DNA of 64,000 nt from Fibrella forsythiae (GCF_017353175.1 NZ_JAFMYW010000001.1:1240001-1304000); one strand, 5' to 3'; numbered from the stretch's first letter, positions 53,512 through 61,967 are shown. The notes: generated by a model from the sequence alone, not told the origin. A program made the numbers and translations.

Positions 53512-53871
53512 CTACAGTACGAAATCTTCGCTGCGACGATCAAACGATTCAATTGGAATAGGGCGTTGTGGCTTGTTCTGCTGAACAAAATCAGCGTATT
53601 CGGCATCGCTCATGGTTCGAATGCGGTCGGTGAATTCCAGGCGGCGCATTTGCCACGGATTACTCCATTTACCCTGGTATCCGGCACCGCCACCGAAAGC
53701 CCGACGACGAATAAAGCGGAGCGCCCCGCCAACGATGAGGGCAAATAAAGCCAGCCGTAGAAAGAAAAACGGGAAGGCTACTAAAGCCGCGCCAAACACA
53801 ATGGCGGGTACTATAAAGCGAGGCATACGGTTCATTGTTCTGTTGACAGCCGGGGTTATTATCGGCTTCAA
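53512..53871 (-). CDS. Small membrane protein in the sigma/Hsp20 cluster
   Basis: A 119-residue protein (ATG at 53835 is an alternative start giving 107). One long or two short hydrophobic segments lie at about 16-52, followed by an Arg/Gly-rich stretch and a soluble tail with RIRTMSDAEYADFVQQNKPQ. This tail resembles that of the neighbouring 108-residue protein (QQMSEEDKARFREQWRK): both have a Met-Ser-acidic turn followed by an aromatic-containing helix. No family recognised. Confidence 0.65.
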   Translation of the reverse strand: MKPIITPAVNRTMNRMPRFIVPAIVFGAALVAFPFFFLRLALFALIVGGALRFIRRRAFGGGAGYQGKWSNPWQMRRLEFTDRIRTMSDAEYADFVQQNKPQRPIPIESFDRRSEDFVL

Positions 53872-53984
53872 ACAGGATGACGCATGAGTCGTGAAATTAC
53901 TTTAAACAGAATTGAAAAAATTTTGAAATTATTTTTTACCCGTTGATAATCAACTATTTAACGAATGAAAAACAGCTTATCGGC

Positions 53985-54311
53985 TTAAATACCTCCCCTT
54001 CGCTTGCGCCACTGCTCACGGAAACGGGCCTTGTCTTCCTCGCTCATCTGCTGCCATTTGGCCTTCCAGGATGGTCCCGCAAACCGGTTATGCCCGCCTC
54101 CCCAACGGCCATTTCGGCCAGGCCAGTTACCAAACAGCAAACGACACAATAGCATCAGCCCGGCGGCCTGCCAGATCGTTACGGGACGTACCTGGACAAC
54201 TGCGACGAGTACGTGGTTCCAGAGCCACATTACAGCCGCAGAGAGCATGGCCGCGCTGAGCAACACAAAAAAAGGAATCCAGATGAAGCGGCGTTTAGGT
54301 CCGTAGCGCAT
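53985..54311 (-). CDS. Small membrane protein directly after the ECF sigma gene
   Basis: A 108-residue protein with two hydrophobic helices (about 10-32 and 46-62) and a C-terminal basic/acidic helix (NRFAGPSWKAKWQQMSEE, ending KRRGGI). It begins 5 nt after the sigma-factor stop, so the two are surely co-transcribed. By position it may act as a membrane regulator of the sigma factor, but it has none of the known anti-sigma motifs (ZAS, FecR). Identity unknown. Confidence 0.65.
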   Translation of the reverse strand: MRYGPKRRFIWIPFFVLLSAAMLSAAVMWLWNHVLVAVVQVRPVTIWQAAGLMLLCRLLFGNWPGRNGRWGGGHNRFAGPSWKAKWQQMSEEDKARFREQWRKRRGGI

Positions 54312-54316
54312 GGGTG

Positions 54317-54874
54317 TCAGGAGTTCGACAGTTCGTCGTAAAGTGATTGAAGCCGTTTGCGAAGGTATTGCACGGCGTACCGTTTTCTTGAAATAATGGT
54401 CTTCAGATTTTCGCCTGTCAGATCGGCAATCGCCTGTAACGTTTGGTCTTCCAGTTCGTTCTGAACAAACACCGTGCGCTGATTGTCGGGCAATTCGGAG
54501 AGCGCCTGCATCAGTTCATCCCAGATCAGATCGCGAAACGCCGGGTCATCGGCCGATTCGGGATCGGCCAAGAGCAGATCATCAAGCGAAAGATCATCCC
54601 CATCATCGTCATCTCGGGCCGCATCGGTCAGTGTTACCTCACGGGTACGTCGGTACCGATCCGTAATTCGGTTGCGGGCCACTTCATACAACCATCCGCT
54701 CAGGCTGCTGATCTGGTCGAGATCGACCACCCGGCTGAGCTGGTACCAGACATCCTGCAGAATATCCTCGGCATCTTCTTCCGTTCGTACCCTGTCCCGG
54801 ATAAACCCAAACAGCCGCCCGCCATACTGCTTTACAGCATCGAGCACAGTTCGTTTGGGTGTTTCAGCAGACAT
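54317..54874 (-). CDS. ECF RNA polymerase sigma factor
   Basis: A 185-residue ECF-type factor. Region 2: RTEEDAEDILQDVWYQL and GWLYEVARNRITDRYRR. Region 4: LPDNQRTVFVQNELEDQTLQAIADLTGENLKTIISRKRYAVQYLR. The spacer is unusually acidic (DDDDGDDLSLDDLLLADPESADD). It heads a cluster with two small membrane proteins and Hsp20, so an envelope or protein-folding stress regulon is a reasonable inference. Confidence 0.9.
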   Translation of the reverse strand: MSAETPKRTVLDAVKQYGGRLFGFIRDRVRTEEDAEDILQDVWYQLSRVVDLDQISSLSGWLYEVARNRITDRYRRTREVTLTDAARDDDDGDDLSLDDLLLADPESADDPAFRDLIWDELMQALSELPDNQRTVFVQNELEDQTLQAIADLTGENLKTIISRKRYAVQYLRKRLQSLYDELSNS

Positions 54875-54981
54875 AGGGTGAACGTAAGTGGCTCAAAGGT
54901 CAAGGTCCAACGCTCAGGATGGGCCTATTGTATGAAGATCGGTTCAAATTGCGGTTCAACGTTTGACTTTGGCCGTTAAAC

Positions 54982-55014
54982 GTTGAACCCTATTGGCCCT
55001 CCGTCTTATCTTTG
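54982..55014 (+). promoter_or_regulatory. Candidate promoter of asnS
   Basis: GTTG at 54982-54985, 21 bp, then TATCTTTG at 55007-55014, matching the Bacteroidota -33/-7 pattern with correct spacing. The -7 box ends 4 nt before the ATG at 55019, so the message would have almost no leader, as at queE. Confidence 0.5.
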
Positions 55015-55018
55015 TCCC

Positions 55019-56470
55019 ATGAGTTACCTACCTGTTAAGCAATTGCTTCAGACGGAACCTGGCCAGACCGTGACGGTAAAGGGCTGGGTACGTACCAAGC
55101 GCGAAAGCAAAAACGCCGTGTTCGTGGCGATCAACGACGGCTCTACTATTCACACAATTCAGGCGGTGGCCGAGGCTGGTTTTCTCCCTGATGAAACGCT
55201 TCGCCTCATCACAACCGGCGCCTGTGTGGCCATTACGGGCGAACTTGTTCCGTCGCAGGGTGCCGGGCAAGCCGTGGAAGTACAGATTGCCGACGTGCAC
55301 ATTTATGGCCCCGCTGATCCGGAGAAGTATCCATTACAACCCAAGCGTCACTCGCTCGAGTTCCTGCGCGAGATCGCCCATCTGCGCCCCCGTACCAACA
55401 CGTTCAGCGCGATTCTTCGCATTCGGCATGCGCTGGCGTTTGCCGTGCATAAGTACTACAACGACAACGGTTTCTTCTACCTCAATACGCCCATCATTAC
55501 CGCGTCTGATGCCGAAGGGGCCGGTGAAATGTTTCGCGTATCAACGCTCGACCCGCTAAACCCGCCTAAAACAGAGGACGGAAAAGTTGATTATAGCCAG
55601 GATTTCTTTGGCCGTGAAACCAACCTGACTGTTTCCGGGCAGCTGGAGGGTGAATTGGGTGCGCTGGCGCTGGGCAAGATTTATACGTTCGGGCCAACCT
55701 TCCGCGCCGAAAACTCGAACACGACCCGCCACCTCGCCGAGTTCTGGATGATAGAGCCCGAAATGGCTTTCTTCGAGCTGGAAGATAACATGAACCTCGC
55801 CGAAGACTTCGTCAAAACGGTGATTCGGTATGCTCTTGACAACTGCGCCGATGATCTGGCCTTCCTCGAAAATCGCCTGAAAGAGGAAGAAAAAACGAAA
55901 AAGAAAGAAGAGCAAAGCGAGATGACGCTGACCGAAAAGCTTCGGTTTGTGGTCGATAACGATTTCGAGCGACTCACCTACACGGAAGCCGTTGAGATTT
56001 TGCGCAACTCGAAACCAGCCAAAAAAGGGCAGTTTCAGTATGAAGTAAGCTGGGGCATTGATCTGCAATCGGAACACGAGCGGTATCTGGTTGAGAAACA
56101 TTTCAAAAAACCAGTTATCCTTACCAATTATCCCCGTGCGATCAAATCGTTCTATATGAAGCAGGACGACGAATCAGCGGCGGCGCCCGGCCCAACTGTA
56201 CGGGCAATGGACGTGTTGTTTCCCGGCATCGGCGAGATCATCGGCGGCTCGCAACGGGAAGATAATCTGGAGAAGTTGACTACGCGTATGGCGGAGGTTG
56301 GCATTGCAGACGAAGCCATTTGGTGGTATCTCGATACACGTCGCTTTGGCTCAGCTCCTCACTCAGGTTTCGGCCTCGGTTTCGAACGACTGGTTCTGTT
56401 CGTGAGCGGCATGAGCAATATCCGCGACGTAATTCCCTTCCCCCGAGCCCCCAAGTCAGCCGAGTTTTAG
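55019..56470 (+). CDS. asnS: Asparaginyl-tRNA synthetase
   Basis: A 483-residue class II aminoacyl-tRNA synthetase charging tRNA-Asn. The ATG at 55019 is directly downstream of a good -7 box; the frame to 54983 is upstream of it. It has an N-terminal OB-fold anticodon domain ([22 protein letters not shown]), then motif 2 [24 protein letters not shown] and motif 3 [16 protein letters not shown] Lys/Glu-rich insert at about 287-305 ([12 protein letters not shown]) is characteristic of Bacteroidota AsnRS. The tail [10 protein letters not shown] is typical. Confidence 0.95.
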   Translation: MSYLPVKQLLQTEPGQTVTVKGWVRTKRESKNAVFVAINDGSTIHTIQAVAEAGFLPDETLRLITTGACVAITGELVPSQGAGQAVEVQIADVHIYGPADPEKYPLQPKRHSLEFLREIAHLRPRTNTFSAILRIRHALAFAVHKYYNDNGFFYLNTPIITASDAEGAGEMFRVSTLDPLNPPKTEDGKVDYSQDFFGRETNLTVSGQLEGELGALALGKIYTFGPTFRAENSNTTRHLAEFWMIEPEMAFFELEDNMNLAEDFVKTVIRYALDNCADDLAFLENRLKEEEKTKKKEEQSEMTLTEKLRFVVDNDFERLTYTEAVEILRNSKPAKKGQFQYEVSWGIDLQSEHERYLVEKHFKKPVILTNYPRAIKSFYMKQDDESAAAPGPTVRAMDVLFPGIGEIIGGSQREDNLEKLTTRMAEVGIADEAIWWYLDTRRFGSAPHSGFGLGFERLVLFVSGMSNIRDVIPFPRAPKSAEF

Positions 56471-56559
56471 AAAAGGTTGATCTGTAGGGGCGGCCACTAT
56501 GGGCCGCCCGCCTCCCGTAAGCAATACGCCGACAAGCAACCATCACACGCCCTATTTTT

Positions 56560-56596
56560 AAAGCAGCCCGGTTAATAAGCCGGGCTGCTTTTTTTG
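56560..56596 (+). terminator. Rho-independent terminator after asnS
   Basis: AAGCAGCCCGG (56561-56571) pairs with CCGGGCTGCTT (56580-56590), 8-nt loop, followed by a T-run of five. Confidence 0.88.
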
Positions 56597-56658
56597 AACA
56601 TTGATGCGCCAAGACGGTTTTTTCAGTGATTGCTTAAACCATTCAATCAACGTTAGTC

Positions 56659-57114
56659 ATGATTAAGAACGAAGAAATTGTTGAAGATCTGAATGATCTT
56701 GTTAAGATCAATAACGACCGGATTCAGGGTTATTTGAAGGCCGTAGAAGACACCGAAGACACACAGTTAGATCACCTTTTCAATGAGATGATCGTACAGA
56801 GTCAGAACTTCCGTAGCCAGTTGGCCGATCATATCGTACGCATCGACGGAACGGCGGTTTCAGAAGCAACCTCAACGGATACGAGCAGCAAAATCCACCG
56901 CGCCTGGATCGACATCAAAACAGCTATCACCGGCAAAGACCGCGACACCGTTTTAAGCTCCGTAGAGTTCGGCGAAAACGCAGCTGTTGAGGCCTATGAA
57001 GAGGCGATTGAAGAAGACAAAATCCCTGCCTACATCAAGGAGGATCTGTCGGCCCAATTAACGAAACTCAAAGAATCACGTGACAAGATTGTCTCGTTAC
57101 GGGGTAATAAATAA
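56659..57114 (+). CDS. PA2169-family (DUF2383) four-helix-bundle protein
   Basis: A 151-residue ferritin-like helical bundle: MIKNEEIVEDLNDLVKINNDRIQGY, then FNEMIVQSQNFRSQL, HRAWIDIKTAITGKDRDTVL, and ENAAVEAYEEAIEE. Length and blocks are as usual. Family members are stress-associated and of unknown activity; metal ligands are not obviously conserved here. It sits between two strong terminators, so it is monocistronic. Confidence 0.9.
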   Translation: MIKNEEIVEDLNDLVKINNDRIQGYLKAVEDTEDTQLDHLFNEMIVQSQNFRSQLADHIVRIDGTAVSEATSTDTSSKIHRAWIDIKTAITGKDRDTVLSSVEFGENAAVEAYEEAIEEDKIPAYIKEDLSAQLTKLKESRDKIVSLRGNK

Positions 57115-57134
57115 GTAGCTCCGGCTACCTGTAA

Positions 57135-57171
57135 AAAAAGGGGATGCAATCACTGATTGCATCCCCTTTTT
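57135..57171. terminator. Bidirectional terminator between DUF2383 and aldo/keto reductase genes
   Basis: AAAAAGGGGATGCAATCA (57135-57152) pairs perfectly with TGATTGCATCCCCTTTTT (57154-57171), separated by a single base, so the hairpin tip must open slightly. A/T runs on both ends suit the two convergent genes. Confidence 0.88.
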
Positions 57172-57187
57172 CGTGACGTTCAATTGC

Positions 57188-58054
57188 TTACTGTGGCAAT
57201 GGCATGTCTTTGAAATCTTCGTCGGTTAGCTTAATGGTAGCTGCCGCCGTATTTTCTTCAAGGTGCTTCACCGACGACGTACCTGGAATGAGCAGCATTA
57301 CGGGCGAAGCCGCCAACAGCCAGGCGAGCGCGATTTGGAAATCGGTGGCTCCATGTCGCTGAGCCACCGTGTGAATGGCTTTCTCGGCCGAGAGATCACC
57401 ACCACCGAGCGGGTACCACGGAATAAACGCAATATTCTGCTCTTCGCAGAATTTCAGCGTGGGGTTCCATTTCTGCTGACCGAAGCTGTACATATTCTGC
57501 ACCGAAACCACCTCAAAATACTGTTGCGCTTCCTTGATCTGATCGACATCAACCTCCGACAGGCCAATGTGCTTGATCTTACCTTGCTGCTGTGCTTCTT
57601 TCAAAAAGCCCAGAAACTCTTCCGAAGGCACTTTATCATCGAACCGGTGTAGTTGATATAGATCGATCTGCTCAACTTTCAAACGCTTCAGACTTCCGTT
57701 TAGGGCTTCTTCGAGGTGTTTACGGCTACCATCAACCGGCCACTGGTTGGGGCCGGTACGAAGCAAGGCTCCTTTTGTGGCAACAACCAGATCATCAGCG
57801 TAGGGGTGCAATGCTTCTGCAATAAGCTCTTCTGAAATAAATGGGCCGTAGCTATCAGCGGTATCAATGAAGTTGATGCCAAGATCGAGGCAGCGTTTCA
57901 GCACGCGCAGGGCTTCGTCGCGATTTTTGGGTGGTCCCCAGATGCCTTCGCCCGTAATGCGCATGGCACCATAGCCTAAACGATTTACTGTTAGATCGCC
58001 ACCGAGCGTAATTGTGCCTGAGGCGGTAGCTGGTTGTTCAGTTGTTGACTGCAT
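57188..58054 (-). CDS. Aldo/keto reductase
   Basis: A 288-residue AKR-fold oxidoreductase. The catalytic tetrad is visible: Asp and Tyr in NFIDTADSYGP, Lys in VVATKGAL, and His in LYQLHRFD. The NADPH-binding end is IPGTSSVKHLEENTAA. Typical length. Closest in style to the bacterial AKR11/YdhF-like general stress reductases, substrate not determinable. The adjacent DUF2383 gene is also stress-type, but each has its own terminator. Confidence 0.92.
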   Translation of the reverse strand: MQSTTEQPATASGTITLGGDLTVNRLGYGAMRITGEGIWGPPKNRDEALRVLKRCLDLGINFIDTADSYGPFISEELIAEALHPYADDLVVATKGALLRTGPNQWPVDGSRKHLEEALNGSLKRLKVEQIDLYQLHRFDDKVPSEEFLGFLKEAQQQGKIKHIGLSEVDVDQIKEAQQYFEVVSVQNMYSFGQQKWNPTLKFCEEQNIAFIPWYPLGGGDLSAEKAIHTVAQRHGATDFQIALAWLLAASPVMLLIPGTSSVKHLEENTAAATIKLTDEDFKDMPLPQ

Positions 58055-58179
58055 GGGTATTGGTTGTTGACTCTTGTTTTAGGTCCATCCTCATGAACCT
58101 CCATTACTTTACTAGTCAGAACCGCTAACTGTTTTCAACCCCGGGTATTTTCTTTGGTTGGGTACGTTGCCGAAGCCGG

Positions 58180-58422
58180 TTAACCCTGCTTTTCGCGCCA
58201 ATAGCGAACTTCCAGTTCGGCCTTCTCTCGCTCTACTCTGAGCTTGTCCGCTTCTAGGCGCAGTTTCTCAATCTCCAGTTTTGACTTTTCAAGCTCATGT
58301 ATCAACTCACGATTGTCATAGTGATTTGTCTGAGTGCCATTGTTTAACCCGATTGCGCCACTGCACCGCTCAAAAAAATTAGTCATTCGTTCCGCAAAGG
58401 CCAGAATTTCGGCAGGTGTCAT
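58180..58422 (-). CDS. Short coiled-coil protein, unknown
   Basis: An 80-residue protein with a long charged helix (residues 42-76, ELEKSKLEIEKLRLEADKL) after a short N-terminal part MTPAEILAFAERM. It may be the C-terminal remnant of a helix-turn-helix regulator of the kind that carries such a helix, or a small independent gene. It overlaps the possible start of the divergent DUF6973-like gene by 7 nt. It marks the edge of an AT-rich island. Confidence 0.4.
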   Translation of the reverse strand: MTPAEILAFAERMTNFFERCSGAIGLNNGTQTNHYDNRELIHELEKSKLEIEKLRLEADKLRVEREKAELEVRYWREKQG

Positions 58423-59087
58423 CTCTAACCCAGCCGCTATTTGGCTTAATACAGACGACTATTTCCCATTTTGATCTACCTCCATTACACGAAGAAAGTT
58501 GCTTTCAATCTTACCTTGTAACGACTTATGAAGATGGTCATGAGGATTGGGACCCAATAGGGGCACCTTGGTGTGTCGATGCATCCCTGCAACAATCGGA
58601 CGATCCTACCAGAATTAGTGGCGGTAGCGATGGTAATCCGAACCCGGTTGAACCGCCACATGCCAATGATTGTGAAATTTCTTATCTAGCCGAAATGGCC
58701 TTTGAAGGTAGAAACCCTTTACACGCAGCGGTGTGTATGCTTTTAAATGCCTCAGATGTAGTTGATAGGATATTTGATAGATTCCCTAATTTTACCGATC
58801 AAGATTCTGAACCGCTTAATGCGGTCAAGCACGCCATGTTCATTGCGTTCAATGCATGTGATTTCGGCGATTTTGATGCAGGAAACATGGCGACTCTTCA
58901 TGAAAATTGCGGTGGGATTCCTCCGGCTAGAGCACAATCAGCGGCAATGGACTTGTTCAATAATAATGTTGGACTAGCTATTCAAGCTCAAATAGGATGT
59001 GCCAATAGGGACAACTTAGCAGAAGAAATTTTCAACGCTTTTAGAACAGGAAGACTTCATAAAATCAATGGGCAACCTACTCCGTAG
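58416..59087 (+). CDS. DUF6973-like protein, possible toxin domain
   Basis: A 223-residue protein; the only available start in frame is GTG at 58416, 33 nt after an in-frame stop at 58380-58382, so it may be a 5'-truncated part of a larger gene. The C-terminal half fits DUF6973, a domain seen at the end of polymorphic toxins and secreted proteins: AVKHAMFIAFNA, ATLHENCGG, and SAAMDLFNNNVGLAI (family form AFRHAYWNAL, AHE, MDLxNNxVG). The N-terminal half has an Asp/Pro-rich linker. AT-rich compared with its surroundings, so possibly acquired. It overlaps the next gene by 20 nt. Confidence 0.55.
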   Translation: MSSLTQPLFGLIQTTISHFDLPPLHEESCFQSYLVTTYEDGHEDWDPIGAPWCVDASLQQSDDPTRISGGSDGNPNPVEPPHANDCEISYLAEMAFEGRNPLHAAVCMLLNASDVVDRIFDRFPNFTDQDSEPLNAVKHAMFIAFNACDFGDFDAGNMATLHENCGGIPPARAQSAAMDLFNNNVGLAIQAQIGCANRDNLAEEIFNAFRTGRLHKINGQPTP

Positions 59088-59688
59088 ATGGACAATCGGC
59101 ATTAGTGCAGTATTTATTATTACTGCGTTAATACCCAACCGACTTATTATTGTGTTGCACAGCCCCAGAGAATTCACTTTTGCTGGTCAAACTTGGGTCT
59201 TACCGCTTACGGTTGAACAGGCAGCTAAGAAATATACTCTTCGCTTCAGTAGACCTAACCTGTATTCAACGAAAGTGAGTTGTAATGGAAAAATGCACCT
59301 GGAATTTCCGTATAAAAGCAGTGACTATTCACTCTTGGGAGAGCCAAACCTTGATTCGTTAAAGTTCAAGAACCGTATTGTTCACAGCTATTGTTTTTCT
59401 TTTTCAGATACACTTAGTGCATATGATTCAGTGAAGACAGTGATACAGCAGCATATCAATGCATCGTTGATCTCGCATCAAGATACCATGCGTTGGCCAT
59501 CAACGTCGAGGCAATCAATGTTATCCAAGGGCGTCGTTAACTATGAGATTGTGCAACGCGAGGACAGTTCATACGTCGCTATTCGGCATCAACCTCGCCA
59601 AGCATCTTATTACCCAGCTAAACTTCAGGTGTTCTTTTTCTACGGGTTACCTTACAAAGAAATTCATCACCGGTTGACGGTGTTCTGA
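59068..59688 (+). CDS. Unknown exported or membrane-anchored protein, partner of the DUF6973-like gene
   Basis: A 206-residue protein with an N-terminal hydrophobic segment (about 9-25, ISAVFIITALIPN) following basic residues, which acts as signal or anchor. The rest is mixed alpha/beta with two Cys residues (SCNG, HSYCFSF). No family recognised. It overlaps the upstream frame by 20 nt and shares its AT-rich composition. A small membrane-anchored partner after a toxin-like domain suggests an immunity protein, which is inference only. Confidence 0.55.
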   Translation: MGNLLRRWTIGISAVFIITALIPNRLIIVLHSPREFTFAGQTWVLPLTVEQAAKKYTLRFSRPNLYSTKVSCNGKMHLEFPYKSSDYSLLGEPNLDSLKFKNRIVHSYCFSFSDTLSAYDSVKTVIQQHINASLISHQDTMRWPSTSRQSMLSKGVVNYEIVQREDSSYVAIRHQPRQASYYPAKLQVFFFYGLPYKEIHHRLTVF

Positions 59689-59760
59689 GGCTCAAGTGAG
59701 AGTATGTTGATGACTAATAGTTCACTCTCTCATCTGTGGTAACTTATAGCTTGAAGAGAC

Positions 59761-59796
59761 AAAACAGAAGCCGGATGTGAGCCCAGCTTCTGTTTT
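59761..59796. terminator. Terminator between the DUF6973-like island and tyrA
   Basis: AAAACAGAAGC (59761-59771) pairs exactly with GCTTCTGTTTT (59786-59796) around a 14-nt loop. The flanking genes converge on it. Confidence 0.75.
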
Positions 59797-59815
59797 CTGA
59801 TACGTACCCAACTAC

Positions 59816-60673
59816 TTACCGTTTTTCGATACCTTCCAGCACGCGGCGAATGACGTTGGCACGGACCATAAAATCGAGTGAGCCAGGTACGTCCCGCTCG
59901 TCGATCACGGCTTTGAACCGTTGCAGAAAATCGATATAATCGGCCAGGGCCTGCGATACATTATCGCGGTTCTGGTCAAAGATCGGTGCCCACATCTGGG
60001 GCGAGCTTTTGGCTAAGCGGACGGTGCTGCTGAAACCTGTGCTGGCCATATCGAAGATGGCCTGTTCATCTTTCTCTTTTTCCAGCACCGTTAATCCCAG
60101 GGCAAATGCGCTGATGTGGCTCAGGTGTGATACGTAAGCCAAATGTAGATCATGCTCTTGCGGTGTCATGTAAAACAGCTTCATGCCGATGTCGTTGAAC
60201 ATGGCTTCTACCAGGCTTAGGCTATCGGACTGGCTTTTTTCGCGGTCGCAGATGATCAGGTTTTTGCCGGGGAGCAACTCCCGAAACGCCGCACCGGGTC
60301 CCGAATTTTCAGTGCCCGCCATTGGGTGAACCGCTACGAATTGTGCACGGTTCGGATGCAGATCAACCAACGCGCAGATTCCCTCCTTGGTTGAACCCAG
60401 ATCAAGCACAGTAGCATCGACCGGCAGGTGATCCAACACTGTAGGCAATAGGGTCAAGATCGTGTTGACGGGCGTTGCCAGCACAACTAATGTGCTTTGG
60501 GCTACAGCCTCAGTCAGGGGCATCATTTCATCAATAATGCCCTTCGCCAATGCCAGTTGGCCATGTACCGCCGACGCATCGACGCCAATAAACCGTGCCT
60601 TGGGGTATTTTTCGCGAACAGCCAGCGCAAACGAGCCCCCGAGCAAACCAACACCAACAATCGAAATAGTCAT
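59816..60673 (-). CDS. tyrA: Prephenate dehydrogenase
   Basis: A 285-residue NAD(P)-dependent enzyme of tyrosine synthesis, prephenate to 4-hydroxyphenylpyruvate. The Rossmann motif is IVGVGLLGGSFAL at the N terminus with Asp in IGVDAS. The catalytic region is HPMAGTENSGPGAA, and HLSHISAFAL and STGFSSTVRLAKSSPQMW are the C-terminal helical signatures. The start overlaps the stop of the aminotransferase gene by 4 nt. No ACT domain; the length is that of stand-alone TyrA. Confidence 0.93.
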   Translation of the reverse strand: MTISIVGVGLLGGSFALAVREKYPKARFIGVDASAVHGQLALAKGIIDEMMPLTEAVAQSTLVVLATPVNTILTLLPTVLDHLPVDATVLDLGSTKEGICALVDLHPNRAQFVAVHPMAGTENSGPGAAFRELLPGKNLIICDREKSQSDSLSLVEAMFNDIGMKLFYMTPQEHDLHLAYVSHLSHISAFALGLTVLEKEKDEQAIFDMASTGFSSTVRLAKSSPQMWAPIFDQNRDNVSQALADYIDFLQRFKAVIDERDVPGSLDFMVRANVIRRVLEGIEKR

Positions 60674-61827
60674 ATACGTAACCGGTTTACAGCCAGCTCA
60701 ATTCGTTCTTTTGGCATACAGAGCGACACTCGGATATAGCGATTGCCTTTGGGGCCAAAGATCAGGCCGGGGGCAATGAAGATATGCTTGTTATACAGCA
60801 AATCATCAACGAGGGCCTCGGCAGATGGAATACTATCAGGAAGTTTGGCCCATAGAAACATTCCCTCCTGATCGCGGGCATAGGTACAACCCAGCGTATC
60901 CAAAAACGCATAAGCGGCTTCCAGCCGGCCCTGATATACGGCGTTGCGCTGCGCATGCCATTCATCAGGGTTTTGTAAGGCCGTAGCTGCTGCTTGTTGT
61001 AGCGCTAGGAACATGCCTGAATCGACGTTGCTTTTGATAGTCAAGACCGCATCGATATACGATTTTGCGCCAGCCAGCCAGCCAACACGCCAGCCAGCCA
61101 TGTTGTGCGACTTGCTCATCGAATTCAGTTCCACGGCCACCTCTTTAGCACCATCAATCGATAGCAGGCTGATCGGCGCTTTCTTGTTCAGCACCAAACT
61201 GTAAGGGTTATCGTGGCAGAGCAGCAGCTTATGTTCATGCGCAAACCTAACGGCTTCTTCGAAGAGACTTCGCGTGGCTGGAGCGCCCGTTGGCATATGC
61301 GGATAATTCAGCCAGATAATCCGGGTACGTTCCGTTAGTTGGTCGGCCATCTGTTGCCAGTCGGGTTGCCAACCCTGATGTTCCAGCAAGCTGTACTCAA
61401 CTACATTTGCGCCTACCATCTGACTCACCGCCCGATACGCCGGGTAGCCCAGTTCAGGCACCATCACTTCGTCACACTCATTCAAAAACGTCAACGAAAG
61501 GTGAGTGATCGCTTCTTTCGAGCCAATCATCGGGAGTAACTCGGTCTCGGGATCAAGCTGTACGCCGTAGGTATGGGCATAGTATGCTGCGATTCCCTGA
61601 CGCAGGGCCGGAATCCCTTTATACGATTGATAACCGTGCGCTGTTGGCTGGTGTGCCGTTTGCGCTAGCGTGTCGATAGTCGCTTCAGAAGGCATCATAT
61701 CCGGATTACCGATGCCAATGTTAATAACATCATGACCCGCTGTCTGTAGCTTACGCACTTCGGCCAACTTGATGGAGAAATAGTATTCCTGAGCCTGATT
61801 GGCGCGGTGAGCAAGAGGGATAATCAC
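60670..61827 (-). CDS. PLP-dependent aminotransferase, class I/II
   Basis: A 385-residue fold-type I aminotransferase. The PLP lysine is in NSMSKSHNMAGWRVGW; the NYPHMPTGAPA loop and the final RIRVSLC-like YIRVSLCMP are typical. It overlaps tyrA by 4 nt (ATGA), so a role in the last step of tyrosine/phenylalanine synthesis is likely; in Bacteroidota such an enzyme often neighbours pheA, aroF and tyrA. The other shikimate-branch genes are not in the window. An exact copy of the window-wide 9-mer lies in the upstream gap at 61883-61891. Confidence 0.88.
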   Translation of the reverse strand: MIIPLAHRANQAQEYYFSIKLAEVRKLQTAGHDVINIGIGNPDMMPSEATIDTLAQTAHQPTAHGYQSYKGIPALRQGIAAYYAHTYGVQLDPETELLPMIGSKEAITHLSLTFLNECDEVMVPELGYPAYRAVSQMVGANVVEYSLLEHQGWQPDWQQMADQLTERTRIIWLNYPHMPTGAPATRSLFEEAVRFAHEHKLLLCHDNPYSLVLNKKAPISLLSIDGAKEVAVELNSMSKSHNMAGWRVGWLAGAKSYIDAVLTIKSNVDSGMFLALQQAAATALQNPDEWHAQRNAVYQGRLEAAYAFLDTLGCTYARDQEGMFLWAKLPDSIPSAEALVDDLLYNKHIFIAPGLIFGPKGNRYIRVSLCMPKERIELAVNRLRI

Positions 61828-61918
61828 AATCTAACTTGGGTACGTGAATGAATAAGCTTGTACAGTTGATGAAGTCACATTCCAGGTACGTAGCCGAAAC
61901 CCGTTCCTACAAAAATAC

Positions 61919-61947
61919 AAAAGCCGCCCCAGACAGGGGCGGCTTTT
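61919..61947. terminator. Strong terminator after the ATP synthase genes
   Basis: AAAAGCCGCCCC (61919-61930) pairs with GGGGCGGCTTTT (61936-61947), 5-nt loop. On the minus strand it lies 20 nt after the atpH stop, so this transcript ends with atpH. Confidence 0.9.
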
Positions 61948-61967
61948 ACGCATATCATGCAAGTTGT

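Larger units (their letters stand above)
573..61891. repeat. Dispersed 9-bp motif ACGTACCTG (both strands, about 39 exact copies)
   Basis: Exact copies read on the plus strand start at 573, 960, 2732, 5192, 10659, 11403, 11810, 16118, 16165, 16412, 16899, 21274, 21289, 23791, 28149, 42918, 43688, 46860, 47185, 48396, 54186 and 57287. Reverse-complement copies (CAGGTACGT) are at 12107, 14548, 15678, 18397, 29097, 30992, 34394, 34787, 35391, 36594, 37863, 39546, 39741, 40875, 47078, 59884 and 61883. About 0.5 copies would be expected in random sequence of this length. Extra near-copies end in A or C instead of TG. Count made by eye, so a few may be missed. Confidence 0.85.

Noticed and set aside
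573-61891. Chi-like polarity for the 9-mer
   Set aside because: Copies occur in both orientations (22 against 17) with local runs, not one consistent strand bias across the window.
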